Positions 17,901 through 26,326 are shown, numbered from the stretch's first letter. The stretch: 64,000 nucleotides of DNA from Bacteroidota bacterium (GCA_017860275.1 JAFNAQ010000003.1:124001-188000), one strand, 5' to 3'. Numbers and translations are program-made. Notes: generated by a model from the letters alone, not told the origin.

Positions 17901-18089
17901 TATGAGGGAGAGGAACTAGTAAATATTGCAAAATCTAAGGTTGATGAATTGGTTAAGAAAGAAGAAGAGGCGAAAGCCTTGAAAGAAGTAAAGGTCATTG
18001 AGTCTAAGAAAGAGGTTGATGAGATTATTATTGATTCAAAGGATAAACCCTCTGCAACAACACCAACAATAGAAAGCTCAGTAAAATAA
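14967..18089 (+). CDS. Large periplasmic TPR-repeat protein
   Basis: A 1040-residue protein with a signal peptide (cleavage after SNFAQ) and tetratricopeptide-like helix pairs almost throughout; units such as YNYKLGYCLFNIQDFDSAKDY and NAYYNLGYCYLKTSDKQAARTAF recur at roughly 34 residues. The last 40 residues are charged and low in complexity. No catalytic motif is seen. Such proteins scaffold envelope assemblies, and in Bacteroidales a similar TPR gene is annotated as a putative TonB-system component; that link is knowledge by resemblance, not proof. It is followed after 16 bases by an outer-membrane barrel gene, which suggests that the two act together. Confidence 0.75.
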   Translation: MNKKLIVLFFVGILISLSNFAQKTEIIKEPKRILNDANELFNEKKYALAYQLYLDYISISNNVDSKELEDAYYFKAICGANLSNNDADILFSDFIRLYPNSSKVNNAHFYLANYYQGQNNFQQAIRTFKQIDEKGLTKEQQQEYNYKLGYCLFNIQDFDSAKDYFSKVKDARSKYSSPATYYYGHILYNEKKYDAALREFNSMKNDKNFKGIVPYYIVQIYYLQGNYKELIKNSKELSENSNSKRSSETNRMLGEAYCKLERYEEAIPYLEKGVKDNPAASAEDNYLLGFTLCRNEKYFEAIPFLSKAIDNKDSLAQNAYYNLGYCYLKTSDKQAARTAFKEAYDLDYDAQIKEDALLNYAKLSYELPNPFNETLKSFQTYYTNYPKSKKINEVKEYLAQLYGASKNYQDALRLIEELPNRSITINQAYQRISLNRGIEVLNEGRYSEAIKLFTKSIENDYDSKLTSAAYYLKAESMFRGMNFDGSVKTLNQFFKLPNASKSIYFAKANYTMGYNYFKKKTYKPALEYFNRFVKAADGEDEKVIADSYNRIGDCHFMFKDFNSAIDQYNQVIKLNVIDVDYAMYQKAVSTGALGNTESKSSILQKALTSYPNSSYRSSILFELANCYLILDQSEKALQTYKMVITEYPQSNHTKACIGKMGLIYYKQGKDELALETLNTLVKTYPTSEESKDGLKSIRQIYVDQNKVDDYYEYVKTIPNVNYSLAEKDSITYEAVENVYMDGDCQKSIVGFRDYLNKFPNGFFAINAHYYLADCLTKNSEIDSALSSYLFIAKSPKSKFSEKSILNAANITFNKKDYPQSKELFLRLEKESEVSTHASLSQLGIMRANFYLNSFDSAIVYAKKVLTNTKNTTIINDEATYIIAKSLMNTGDKKLSLEEFKKLKKSKNGEYSGEANYIFAENSFNNKKLDESEKMILAISANPTSEYWLAKSIILLGDIYVQKNKTLMAKQTYQSIVDNYEGEELVNIAKSKVDELVKKEEEAKALKEVKVIESKKEVDEIIIDSKDKPSATTPTIESSVK

Positions 18090-18105
18090 TTCAACAAATA
18101 TTAAT

Positions 18106-19785
18106 ATGAAAACTATATATAAAATATCTTTTTTGGTTGTTTTTTCTTTATTATCTCTTGCAATCTTTGCACAGAACAATGAAGTAAAGAAGGATAGTAC
18201 AAAAACATCATTAAATGAGAGCGTGATTATTGTTACTCAATTTGAGCCAACAATTAACGAAGCATATAAGATTGCAGAGAGTCCTAGTATTTTTGATACA
18301 ACCTTTCCTGTGCCTAGTCTGAATTACGAGGTAATAAATAAGGTATTTCCTACAAAGCTAAATGTTGAGCCAATAAATCCAGCAAAGGTTAAGGGAGAAC
18401 CAATAGCGATGCTTTATAATGGGAATCTTAAAGTGGGGTTAGGTACATATCTAACACCATATCTTGATTTCAATTACTCAGAGAAAAGAAATAGAACCTT
18501 ATTATATTCTACTCAGATAAGAAACTACTCATCGTTTTGGTCAATAAAAGATAGTCCAACAAGTCATTTCTCAAATACCGATATTAATCTTTATGGGAAG
18601 AAAATATGGGATAAGTTCTATGTGGATGCAAAGCTATATTATAATAATGCATTGAACTACTATTATGGATTTAATAATGATAGTTTGAAATTAGATAGTA
18701 AGGACTATAGGATGATTTGGAATAATGTTGGCTTTAGAACCAATTACGCCTCTTTGTATCGTAATGACGATGCTTTGCACCATAATATAGGTTTCTTAGT
18801 GGAGAATCTTTCTGCAAGATATGGATTAAATGAATTGAATGTAGGCATATATGCAGATGCAAACAAAAAATTCAAACTATTTGGTCAAGACAAACAAACC
18901 ATAGGTCTAAAGTTTAACTACAAACAAACATTCGATAAATTTGAACAAGCTGGCTTTGATACTTACAATACAGGAATTGTATCTATTAAGCCATACTTTG
19001 ATTTCAAGGTAAAGAAGTTTGAACTACATACTGCCTTAGACTTCTCTCCTGAGTTTGGAAAAGAGTCAAAATTTCATCTCATTCCAACTGCTGTTGTAGA
19101 TTTCCCAATCATACCTTCTCAGTTAAACTTCAAAGGGGGAATAATTGGAGGAGTAGAAAGAATTTCACTTAACAGTCTAAGAATAGAAAACCCATATATT
19201 GCTCCATATCTCGACCTAAAAACTACTTCAAACATTAATCTCTTTGCAGCCCTCAAGTCAAACTTCGTAGATAATCTTGATATAAATTTGGAATTAGGTA
19301 TGCAATACTTAAAAAATCAACAATTTTATAGCTTCGACACAGTTGCAAGCTACAAGAATATGTTCTCAATTACTTATGACAACGCATCACGACTATATAT
19401 AAAGGCAAATATGGGATATAGTATAGACAAGACATTCAAAGTTATTGCAGACTTAGAGTATCAAACCTATAATGTTGAAAGTTTAGACTTCGCATATTAT
19501 AAACCATCCTTTATTGCATCCATGTCGCTTCAATATATTGCTGCCGATAAGCTTACCTTATATTTTACTCCAACCTTTAAATCAAAGACAAGGGCTATGT
19601 ATTTCAATGAGGAAGTTTCTCTTAAGCCTATTATTGACCTAAACCTAAGTGCAGAGTATGAATATAGCGATCAAACAAGATTCTTTGTTAGATTAAATAA
19701 CCTTGCCTTCCAATCCTACGAATCATATTATAACTACCCATCACAACGTTTTATGGGAATGATAGGGGTAAGTATTTCTTTCTAA
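18106..19785 (+). CDS. Outer-membrane beta-barrel protein paired with the TPR protein
   Basis: A 559-residue exported protein. A signal peptide (ending SLAIFAQ) is followed by a short linker (ESVIIVTQFEPTINEAYKI) resembling the start of TonB-dependent receptor plugs but without a full plug domain, and then by amphipathic strands to the end. The C-terminal strand ends in an aromatic residue (MIGVSISF), the usual outer-membrane barrel signature. It shares an operon with the TPR gene and is followed after three bases by a small cytoplasmic protein gene. It may be a TonB-receptor relative or a porin-like partner of the TPR protein; substrate unknown. Confidence 0.7.
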   Translation: MKTIYKISFLVVFSLLSLAIFAQNNEVKKDSTKTSLNESVIIVTQFEPTINEAYKIAESPSIFDTTFPVPSLNYEVINKVFPTKLNVEPINPAKVKGEPIAMLYNGNLKVGLGTYLTPYLDFNYSEKRNRTLLYSTQIRNYSSFWSIKDSPTSHFSNTDINLYGKKIWDKFYVDAKLYYNNALNYYYGFNNDSLKLDSKDYRMIWNNVGFRTNYASLYRNDDALHHNIGFLVENLSARYGLNELNVGIYADANKKFKLFGQDKQTIGLKFNYKQTFDKFEQAGFDTYNTGIVSIKPYFDFKVKKFELHTALDFSPEFGKESKFHLIPTAVVDFPIIPSQLNFKGGIIGGVERISLNSLRIENPYIAPYLDLKTTSNINLFAALKSNFVDNLDINLELGMQYLKNQQFYSFDTVASYKNMFSITYDNASRLYIKANMGYSIDKTFKVIADLEYQTYNVESLDFAYYKPSFIASMSLQYIAADKLTLYFTPTFKSKTRAMYFNEEVSLKPIIDLNLSAEYEYSDQTRFFVRLNNLAFQSYESYYNYPSQRFMGMIGVSISF

Positions 19786-19788
19786 GAG

Positions 19789-20373
19789 ATGATAACTGAG
19801 GAATATTTAATAGCAGAACTTCAAAACCCAACTGGTGTTGACTCAATACTAGAAACCTCTGAGCAAATAATTGTTCAGGGGTTTCCTATTTCTGTTCTCT
19901 TTGGTCTGAACTTCAATAAGGATAGGAGAATATCATTTCGTAGTGCGTGGGTTTTGGAAAAGATTGTTTGGAAGGACGTTAATAATATTCAGCCTATCTT
20001 GCCTCAAATGCTTGCAAAATATAATTCCATTCCTAACTCATCGGTAGCTAGACATTATAATAAGATTCTTATCCACCTCTTTGAACTTAGGGCAAAGAAT
20101 AAACTTCCAGAGAGTCTTTGTAAGATTATTGACTTAAGCAACGACGAGATAATAATTGAGGGTTGCTTTAAATGGATTCTAACGCCAAAATGTCCTGTTG
20201 CGCCACTAGCTTGGGCTTTAGAAATTCTCCTCTACTACAAAGACAAGCATTCTTGGCTTAAAGAAGAGCTTTCCCCAATAGTACAAAAACTAATCCTAAA
20301 TGGAACCCCAGGAATGAAAAACTACGGAACAAAATATCTGAAAAGACTTACCTTTTCAAATTGTAATGACTAA
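19789..20373 (+). CDS. Conserved helical protein, HEAT-like
   Basis: A 194-residue protein without signal peptide or membrane segment. Helix-rich pattern with Leu/Ile/Trp spacing reminiscent of HEAT/ARM repeats, for example RISFRSAWVLEKIVW and LAWALEILLYY. I do not recognise a named family and see no catalytic motif. It starts three bases after the outer-membrane barrel stop, so it belongs to the TPR-barrel operon, and it is followed by a membrane protein gene after ten bases. Confidence 0.6.
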   Translation: MITEEYLIAELQNPTGVDSILETSEQIIVQGFPISVLFGLNFNKDRRISFRSAWVLEKIVWKDVNNIQPILPQMLAKYNSIPNSSVARHYNKILIHLFELRAKNKLPESLCKIIDLSNDEIIIEGCFKWILTPKCPVAPLAWALEILLYYKDKHSWLKEELSPIVQKLILNGTPGMKNYGTKYLKRLTFSNCND

Positions 20374-20383
20374 GAATTAGACT

Positions 20384-22426
20384 ATGAAAATAAAACAATT
20401 TAATCAGGAGAAATTTGCCATTAATTTTTTATTGTTTTTGGTATATCTTATTACTTTATATCCACTTACAAAAATAGGATTTACAGTTGGTGATGATATT
20501 TATACTTATGTTGAGTTTTGTAAAGGTCATTGGGCTCATATTGTCGGAGACTTACCCTATATCAGCGGACGTTTTTATCTTATTTTCATTCGTTACGTAG
20601 TTGCTGTACCTTACTTGATTAACAACCCCACGTATTTTGATATAATGTATATATTACCTATTGCATTAAGTTTTATTCTTTTTACGCGACTAATAAAACG
20701 AGTCTTTAACAGCAATCCAATTACTTTATTTGCAGCTATCTTACTTGCTTCTTGTTTTCAAATAGCAGGTTTTCATTCAATAACAACTGCATATCCTTTT
20801 TATTTTACTTTCTCATTTTGCTTAATCCTAATATCATTTCACTTATTTATTTCATTTTACGAGAGGAATAGGAAATATCTACTATATACTTCTGCAATTA
20901 TTATGCTTATTGCAACATTGTTTTATGAAACATACTTAGTGTATTATTTAGTATTCTTATTTATCGCCATATGGAAAAACAATGCCTTTTCTCTTATAAA
21001 TAAAGAGAAAATTATCAAAATATTCAAAGAGCTTTTCCCATTTATATTGGGTGGAGTATTATACCTAATTGCATATTTCGGGTTTCAATTATTCTATCCC
21101 CCAAAATATGATGGTGCATATATCTCAAAGGACTTAACCCTTTGTGGCTTGTTTCAAACTGCAACACTAATGAGTAAGCTTTCATTCCCTCTTCAAACTT
21201 ATGTTGATTATAGAGATGTTCTGCTCTCTCATCCTACGAGTCTTGATGCAACGTTTAAGCCGTATAGAATAGATTTAATAATTGCAATTCAAGGTCTTAT
21301 TGTCGTGGCTCTTGCTTATTATGCTATGAATAAATACAAAGCAATAAAATATATTCATTTATTATATGGATTTATTATGGGCATTTGCCTTGTTTATTTG
21401 CCTCTTTTATTGGTTTGTGCATCTTCTCGCTATTATTTAGCTTCTTGGAATAGCTATGTGCCAACTTTCTTTTCTTATTTTGGTTACACTCTTTGTCTTG
21501 TTATGCTTTTATCTGCAATTCTAAATCTATTATCATTCTCAAAAATAACAAGAATTAGCTTCCAAATACTTTTCTGTATTCTATTATTCTGGGTTACTGT
21601 CATTACGCAAACAACAAATAGAGCTGTGGCGGAAGATATGGAATTATCAAGCTTCCGCTTTGAGATGGCAGAGGATGCAATAGTAAAAAGAACTATTCCT
21701 AGTCTTAATACAAAAACTCCTATTTGCTTTGAACAGGCTAATAATACAAGTTCCTATTTTGGAACATGGGTAACAGATCAATCATTTAGTTGGAAAGATT
21801 ATTTTGTAAAGCTAACAGGTGAAAAATATAACTTAACTGGAAGATATAAAGATTTTATATCAAATTATAAGACAAACGATAAACAAGTATGGGTGTGTTT
21901 CTTCCGTCAAAGCGCTAAAACTAATGATGCTCTTATGTATTTTGCAGGACTAAAAGGCAGTAAATTGCCAGAGAATCAAAAAGATATTCTTTGCGATAAT
22001 ATAATTACTCTATATCATAGTCCTTATAAAGAATATAATGTCAGCATTCTTACCAGTGGAAATAACGACACTGTCTACATAAATTCAATTCCTATGCAAT
22101 GTAGCGGAAACTACCATAGTATCAATATAGCTTTTTATCCTAAAATAGATAATAACAGCACAATATTTGAACTCAGAGGAAAAGACCTGATTGCATCAAG
22201 TTTAACCATAAGCAATATACTAAGCAATGATAATAAAGTAAGAACAGAATCAATCTATAAGAAAACTAAAAAAGAAAGAATTGAAGAGATAATACTTGAA
22301 ATAAAAAACAATCCATCTTGGCTTAAAAATGCAGAAAAGAAAGCCAAAGAAAGAAATATATCAATAGAAGAAGCTATAAGAAAAGAAGCCCAGTGGCACT
22401 ATAACGAAGAAGAGCAAAAGATTTAG
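20384..22426 (+). CDS. Polytopic membrane protein, possibly a GT-C type glycosyltransferase
   Basis: A 680-residue protein whose first 410 residues are mostly hydrophobic helices separated by short loops, with a soluble C-terminal part of about 260 residues that becomes highly charged and helical at the end. The first extracytoplasmic loop carries an acidic pair (FTVGDDIYTY), the place and type of motif expected in GT-C glycosyltransferases that use polyprenyl-linked sugars. That function is inference from topology; a DUF6056-type membrane protein of unknown function is equally possible. The gene is AT-rich, unlike psd and the pseudouridine synthase gene, and ends the run that started with the TPR gene. 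Confidence 0.5.
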   Translation: MKIKQFNQEKFAINFLLFLVYLITLYPLTKIGFTVGDDIYTYVEFCKGHWAHIVGDLPYISGRFYLIFIRYVVAVPYLINNPTYFDIMYILPIALSFILFTRLIKRVFNSNPITLFAAILLASCFQIAGFHSITTAYPFYFTFSFCLILISFHLFISFYERNRKYLLYTSAIIMLIATLFYETYLVYYLVFLFIAIWKNNAFSLINKEKIIKIFKELFPFILGGVLYLIAYFGFQLFYPPKYDGAYISKDLTLCGLFQTATLMSKLSFPLQTYVDYRDVLLSHPTSLDATFKPYRIDLIIAIQGLIVVALAYYAMNKYKAIKYIHLLYGFIMGICLVYLPLLLVCASSRYYLASWNSYVPTFFSYFGYTLCLVMLLSAILNLLSFSKITRISFQILFCILLFWVTVITQTTNRAVAEDMELSSFRFEMAEDAIVKRTIPSLNTKTPICFEQANNTSSYFGTWVTDQSFSWKDYFVKLTGEKYNLTGRYKDFISNYKTNDKQVWVCFFRQSAKTNDALMYFAGLKGSKLPENQKDILCDNIITLYHSPYKEYNVSILTSGNNDTVYINSIPMQCSGNYHSINIAFYPKIDNNSTIFELRGKDLIASSLTISNILSNDNKVRTESIYKKTKKERIEEIILEIKNNPSWLKNAEKKAKERNISIEEAIRKEAQWHYNEEEQKI

Positions 22427-22485
22427 AAAACAAATTTGGGATGTTATTCTTAATTCAGAAACTATCTTTATTTAGGGATAAAAAA

Positions 22486-22565
22486 CTCTTCGTATTTAGA
22501 AAAAAATACGAAGTATTTTAGGTGTGAACTCTTCGTATTTTTTCCTAAATACGAAGAGTTTTTTT
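22486..22565. repeat. Two hairpins repeated at a 43-bp interval; the second is terminator-like
   Basis: Hairpin 1: CTTCGTATTT (22488-22497) with AAATACGAAG (22504-22513). Hairpin 2: AACTCTTCGTATTT (22527-22540) with AAATACGAAGAGTT (22547-22560), a perfect 14-bp stem and 6-base loop, followed by five Ts. The common CTTCGTATTT and AAATACGAAG arms recur exactly 43 bases apart. Hairpin 2 can terminate the plus-strand membrane protein gene; hairpin 1 is an extra copy. Confidence 0.8.
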
Positions 22566-22595
22566 GGAAGTCTCATATGCCTTGATATAAGAAAA

Positions 22596-22629
22596 AAGCA
22601 GCCATAAAGAATAACTCTTTTGACTGCTT
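22596..22629 (-). terminator. Terminator of the ECF/outer-membrane protein operon
   Basis: On the minus strand AAGCAG...CTGCTT (outer arms 22624-22629 and 22596-22601), with an inner AAAGA/TCTTT pair, followed by a U run from plus-strand As 22592-22597. It lies about 50 bases after the stop at 22679. Confidence 0.6.
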
Positions 22630-22678
22630 AAGAAATGATGAAACTATTATTTACTCTAAGTTTGAGCCCTATTGTAAT

Positions 22679-24634
22679 TTATATTCCTAATGAGAATCCA
22701 ATACTATAAGGAAGTACTTCTATTTCTTTGTTATCTTTAAATAATGGTGTAAGGGAATATTTTAGATAGAAATTATAACTTGACCAACCTAGACCTGCTT
22801 GTACTTCAAGCTTTATTGGTTTGAAATTATCATAGTTCTTTCCCCATTCTTCTGAGATTTTTGCATTTGTTATATCATATTCTCGTTCGAAACCTGTTGA
22901 TGAGTTTCTGTAATTGATTCCTAATACTCCTCCAGCATGAATAGAGAACTTTTTATAGAAGAAGTATTGAAAGTGAATAGGGATTGTAACGTAACGAGCA
23001 TTAATATTGCTTTTTGAATTAAGTATTGAAGGATCTGTTTCGTAAGCAAGTCTTTTATCTCCGTTTGTTTCAGTCATCTTTACATTGTTTTCAAATCTAA
23101 AAACATTTGATTCAAACCCAATTCCTGCGAATAATCTTAATTTGGGATTGAAATTATATCTAAACTTTAAGCCAATATTCCAAGAGTCCCCTAATCTTAA
23201 TTTATATTCATTATTTGGAGAAGAAAATAAATCATCAACCTTATTAACTCCATTGGACCAGTTTAAAACTCCATAAGAGAAAGCTAAATCAATATTCACC
23301 TTGTCTTTCCCAAGATTTTGAGCTTTTATTTTTTCGCTGTTTTCGTTTCCGTTCCTGTTTTTACTATTAATATTTAAAGGGATAGGAGCTGAAATACCCA
23401 ATTCTTTAATCATCCTTTTTCTTGTTGAATTTATTTTATAGTCTCCTTTAAGATTAATATCATCATATTTATATCTATCCAGTAAACCTATTTCCCCGTT
23501 TATCTCCAATTCCGAAGAACCATTTCCCTGAATAAAGAGGTTATCTGTTTTTAGATGTTTGAAGCTTACTTTGGAAGCATTGTTTAAATTGATACCAAGT
23601 TCTTTAACTTCCACATTCTTATTAAATATTAGCTCAGAATTATTGTGTAAATAATATGAACGGTTATCTTCTTTAATTTCTGACTCAATAATTACCTTTG
23701 CTCCCTCCTCAATGGTAATATTCCCAATATCCTTTTTTATTGTTATTACTAAGTCCAAAGGATAATCATCCTGAATAACCAATTTACCTTTCTCATAGCC
23801 CTTAATTGGATAATTAGAAATATAATCCTCATTCATATTATCAGAAAATATAATCCTAACTTTTGAATTCTTACCAATAAAAACATTAGCATTTTTAGGA
23901 TTCCAAACATTTGATAATTTATTATATTCTTTTTCAGCTGTTGTATCTGAGATTGAAATATCTTCTCCTTTTGTTACACAAGATTTATTCAAATTTATAT
24001 ATGTAAAATCATCTTCTATCACTTTAGAACTCTCATCCTTGTCAACTTTTAGAATATTGGTCTTTCCTTTTAACTTAACTTCTGAGTTATTTGCTAATTG
24101 TAAATCTAATATATCTAAATAGACTGTAAAGAAATTTATTTTCGAGTTATTTTTTGTCTTTACATATAATTTATTGCCTGTTACAAAACCTTTAAATGTT
24201 GCTGAAGAATTGTTTTCAACTATTATTTCTCCTTCATTTCTAATAATAATGTCTTTATAAAAAACAACATTTGCATTATTTATAATATAAAATGCTTGTA
24301 CATCTGAACCTAATTCTAAAGTAATACTTTTACCTTTCTTGGGAGAATTAATCTTTAATGCTCCGTCTTCGAGAATGCAAAAACCAGCATAATCTTCACT
24401 ATTATTAAACTCTCCAGTGAGGAAGATTGCATTCTCAATCCCTCCTTTTATAGTTACTGGAAGCGATGTGTTTATTATTACTTCATTAATTTCATCCCTA
24501 ATCCATCTATTATTCTTTTCAGAGCTTGTATTACTGTTTTTTAGTACTTGTTTGATTGTTACTTCCTCTTGGGAAATGGCGTTAAATGATAATCCTAAAA
24601 GGAGGATTAGAAAAAATAAATTCTTGGTTTTCAT
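22679..24634 (-). CDS. Surface protein with adhesin-head-like repeats and C-terminal outer-membrane barrel
   Basis: A 651-residue exported protein. The signal peptide (KTKNLFFLILLLGLSFNAISQ) is followed by about 380 residues of short repetitive beta strands with N-S/N-N turns (for example IIIRNEGEIIVENNSSATFKG), reminiscent of DUF2807 (GIN) beta-helix heads. The last 200 residues look like an outer-membrane beta-barrel of the PorT/OmpW-like kind (LRLGDSWNIGLKFRYNFN; end VLPYSIGFSLGI). The gene is last in a sigma-anti-sigma operon, so it is probably the effector output of that signalling unit. Function may be adhesion or envelope sensing; no enzyme motif. Confidence 0.68.
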   Translation of the reverse strand: MKTKNLFFLILLLGLSFNAISQEEVTIKQVLKNSNTSSEKNNRWIRDEINEVIINTSLPVTIKGGIENAIFLTGEFNNSEDYAGFCILEDGALKINSPKKGKSITLELGSDVQAFYIINNANVVFYKDIIIRNEGEIIVENNSSATFKGFVTGNKLYVKTKNNSKINFFTVYLDILDLQLANNSEVKLKGKTNILKVDKDESSKVIEDDFTYINLNKSCVTKGEDISISDTTAEKEYNKLSNVWNPKNANVFIGKNSKVRIIFSDNMNEDYISNYPIKGYEKGKLVIQDDYPLDLVITIKKDIGNITIEEGAKVIIESEIKEDNRSYYLHNNSELIFNKNVEVKELGINLNNASKVSFKHLKTDNLFIQGNGSSELEINGEIGLLDRYKYDDINLKGDYKINSTRKRMIKELGISAPIPLNINSKNRNGNENSEKIKAQNLGKDKVNIDLAFSYGVLNWSNGVNKVDDLFSSPNNEYKLRLGDSWNIGLKFRYNFNPKLRLFAGIGFESNVFRFENNVKMTETNGDKRLAYETDPSILNSKSNINARYVTIPIHFQYFFYKKFSIHAGGVLGINYRNSSTGFEREYDITNAKISEEWGKNYDNFKPIKLEVQAGLGWSSYNFYLKYSLTPLFKDNKEIEVLPYSIGFSLGI

Positions 24635-24657
24635 ATTATTTATTTTTATTGTTTTTA

Positions 24658-25476
24658 CTATTTCTTTGCTATTACTAATTCTAATTGGTTGAACTTAACA
24701 TTCTCTTGTATATAGACTAAGGCATTATTAAACCCATTTTGTGTCTTTTCAATCGTGGTTTCAAGATTATACCTTAACTGATAGACATATTTATTATAAA
24801 TTAAAGGGCTTAAGATTGGATTGATAATTGGACTATCTTTATAAGCGACTAAATTATCTACCTCTATAATTTTATTTTTATTAAACTCTTCACCTTCTAT
24901 ATAGACAATTAAGTTATCTAACTCATATACAACCATGCTATTTGAAAGTAATATCTTAGGCTCTGGCTTTAATCCCTCTTTTACTTCAATTGGAATTTCC
25001 TTTTCTTGAGGTTTTTGGGCTTTTGCAATGGTCTTTGTCTTGTTTGTAGTAACTCTTGTTTGTTTTTTTACAATTTCTTCTTTGTCATTATTTATTGAAG
25101 AAGAAGGTGAAAGAGTGTTATTTGTGTTTTTAACTATTACTTTATCAAAATTCTTAATGGATGTATTCTCTAATGGTTTAATAAATAGCTTGGATACAAA
25201 TAAAAATAGGATAAAGCATGCTGCAATTGCAATAAAAGAATATTTGATAAAAGGATAAATTGACTTTGATTTATTCTTTCTTCTTAGCGATTCTTTGTCC
25301 TCAAACTTAATATTTCTATCAGCTATAAGGACTAAAGAAGGATCATAACGATTTATCATCTCCCTATAGTTAGGATTCTCCTTAAGGAAAGCCTCTAACT
25401 CCTTAATCTTTTCAGGACTTAGATTGCCTTCAATTAGGTCTAATAAATATGCTTCTATATTTTCTCTAGTTATCAT
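24658..25476 (-). CDS. Anti-sigma factor-like membrane protein
   Basis: A 272-residue protein. An N-terminal helical segment of about 90 residues (ENIEAYLLDLIEGNLSPEKIKELEAFLKENP) resembles the cytoplasmic anti-sigma region of Bacteroidota regulators. One membrane helix at about 78-95 (YSFIAIAACFILFLFV) is followed by a charged periplasmic region of about 170 residues. The gene starts two bases after the sigma factor stop, the standard arrangement. It lacks the FecR domain and the zinc-binding HxxxCxxC motif, so holding of sigma is inferred from position and architecture. Confidence 0.75.
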   Translation of the reverse strand: MITRENIEAYLLDLIEGNLSPEKIKELEAFLKENPNYREMINRYDPSLVLIADRNIKFEDKESLRRKNKSKSIYPFIKYSFIAIAACFILFLFVSKLFIKPLENTSIKNFDKVIVKNTNNTLSPSSSINNDKEEIVKKQTRVTTNKTKTIAKAQKPQEKEIPIEVKEGLKPEPKILLSNSMVVYELDNLIVYIEGEEFNKNKIIEVDNLVAYKDSPIINPILSPLIYNKYVYQLRYNLETTIEKTQNGFNNALVYIQENVKFNQLELVIAKK

Positions 25477-25478
25477 AA

Positions 25479-25955
25479 CTATAATACATTATCAATTTTA
25501 ACTATATACTCTCTTAACTGCACTCTTGCTCTAAATATATTTATTTTCACTTGCTCTTGGCTCAAATTAAGAATATCTCCAATCTCTTTATAGGAATATC
25601 CTTCATAGTCTCTCAAAAGGATTGATGCCTTCTGAATTTGTGGCAGCATTTCCATGGCCTGGCTCATTACTTCATTAATGTCGTTATAGGCATTGGAAGT
25701 AAACAATTGAGCCTCTGGAATATTATTTTTTAAAGAGTTATATTTTATATTATTTATCATTATATGGTAAGCCGATGTAAATAAGTAGCTCTTAGCTTTT
25801 AGAAAATCAACATCTTCTCTTTTTTCCCATAGTTTAGTAAAGGCTTCTTGAAGAATATCCTTTGCAGCATCGCTATCCTTGATGTTTTTCACAAGGTATA
25901 AAAACGCAGAATCGGAATAATTGTCTATACAAAGGTTGTATTCTTTCTCAGTCAT
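25479..25955 (-). CDS. ECF RNA polymerase sigma factor
   Basis: A 158-residue sigma-70 family protein with only regions 2 and 4. Region 2 includes DILQEAFTKLWEKREDVDFLKAKSYLFTSAYHIMINN; region 4 ends with the helix-turn-helix LLRDYEGYSYKEIGDILNLSQEQVKINIFRARVQLREYI. Length and pattern fit Bacteroidota ECF factors. It opens a three-gene operon with an anti-sigma protein and a surface protein. An ECF-type promoter at 26040-26069 in front suggests that it activates its own transcription, and a strong hairpin lies in its leader. Confidence 0.9.
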   Translation of the reverse strand: MTEKEYNLCIDNYSDSAFLYLVKNIKDSDAAKDILQEAFTKLWEKREDVDFLKAKSYLFTSAYHIMINNIKYNSLKNNIPEAQLFTSNAYNDINEVMSQAMEMLPQIQKASILLRDYEGYSYKEIGDILNLSQEQVKINIFRARVQLREYIVKIDNVL

Positions 25956-25974
25956 TAATAGTTTCTTAAAGTAA

Positions 25975-25999
25975 TGGGAGGCCTATTCTCAGCCTCCCA
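25975..25999 (-). promoter_or_regulatory. GC-rich hairpin in the leader of the sigma factor gene
   Basis: TGGGAGGC (25975-25982) and GCCTCCCA (25992-25999), an 8-bp stem with a 9-base loop, ending 19 bases upstream of the sigma ATG. No U run follows, so it is more likely a translational or stability element than a terminator. Confidence 0.6.
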
Positions 26000-26039
26000 A
26001 ACAAAAATTAATCTTTACTCTTTTATTGTTTTCTATAAA

Positions 26040-26069
26040 TAAGACAAGCGAAGATAAGAAAAAGTTACA
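26040..26069 (-). promoter_or_regulatory. Predicted ECF-type promoter of the sigma operon
   Basis: On the minus strand TGTAAC (26064-26069), 18 bases, GTCTTA (26040-26045). An AAC-type -35 and GTC-type -10 at this distance is the general pattern of ECF promoters, and the housekeeping TAnnTTTG box is absent here. The leader would be about 75-80 bases. Confidence 0.5.
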
Positions 26070-26078
26070 CAACGGGTA

Positions 26079-26224
26079 AAAAACTCTTCGTCGATGAGTT
26101 TTTCTTAGAAGTTAAGTTATTGATTTAGAGATGTAATTTTTTGTGGAAATAGAATAAGATTCTATTTCGCTGGAATCTTATTGTATTATTTTTTCTCTGA
26201 GAAAAAGAAATCTTTCTCAGAGAA
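26079..26224. repeat. Three different hairpins in a gene-free stretch
   Basis: AAAAACTC/GAGTTTTT (26079-26103), AATAAGATTC/GAATCTTATT (26153-26182) and TTCTCTGAGAAA/TTTCTCAGAGAA (26193-26224, 12-bp stem). The words differ from one another. They fill the 371 bases between the sigma factor gene and the end of nuoN together with the ECF promoter and the nuo terminator; no gene is seen there. Confidence 0.65.
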
Positions 26225-26275
26225 GTTTTTGGAGATATGGAGTTTAAATTTTATTTACCTCTTTATTATAAAAAC

Positions 26276-26308
26276 AAAAAGGCGTTAGAGATAATCTAAC
26301 GCCTTTTT
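26276..26308 (-). terminator. Terminator of the nuo operon
   Basis: AAAAAGGCGTTAGA (26276-26289), loop GATAA, TCTAACGCCTTTTT (26295-26308). A 14-bp perfect stem with a U run in the minus-strand transcript, 18 bases after the nuoN stop. Confidence 0.9.
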
Positions 26309-26326
26309 GTTATTTATATGCCTTGA

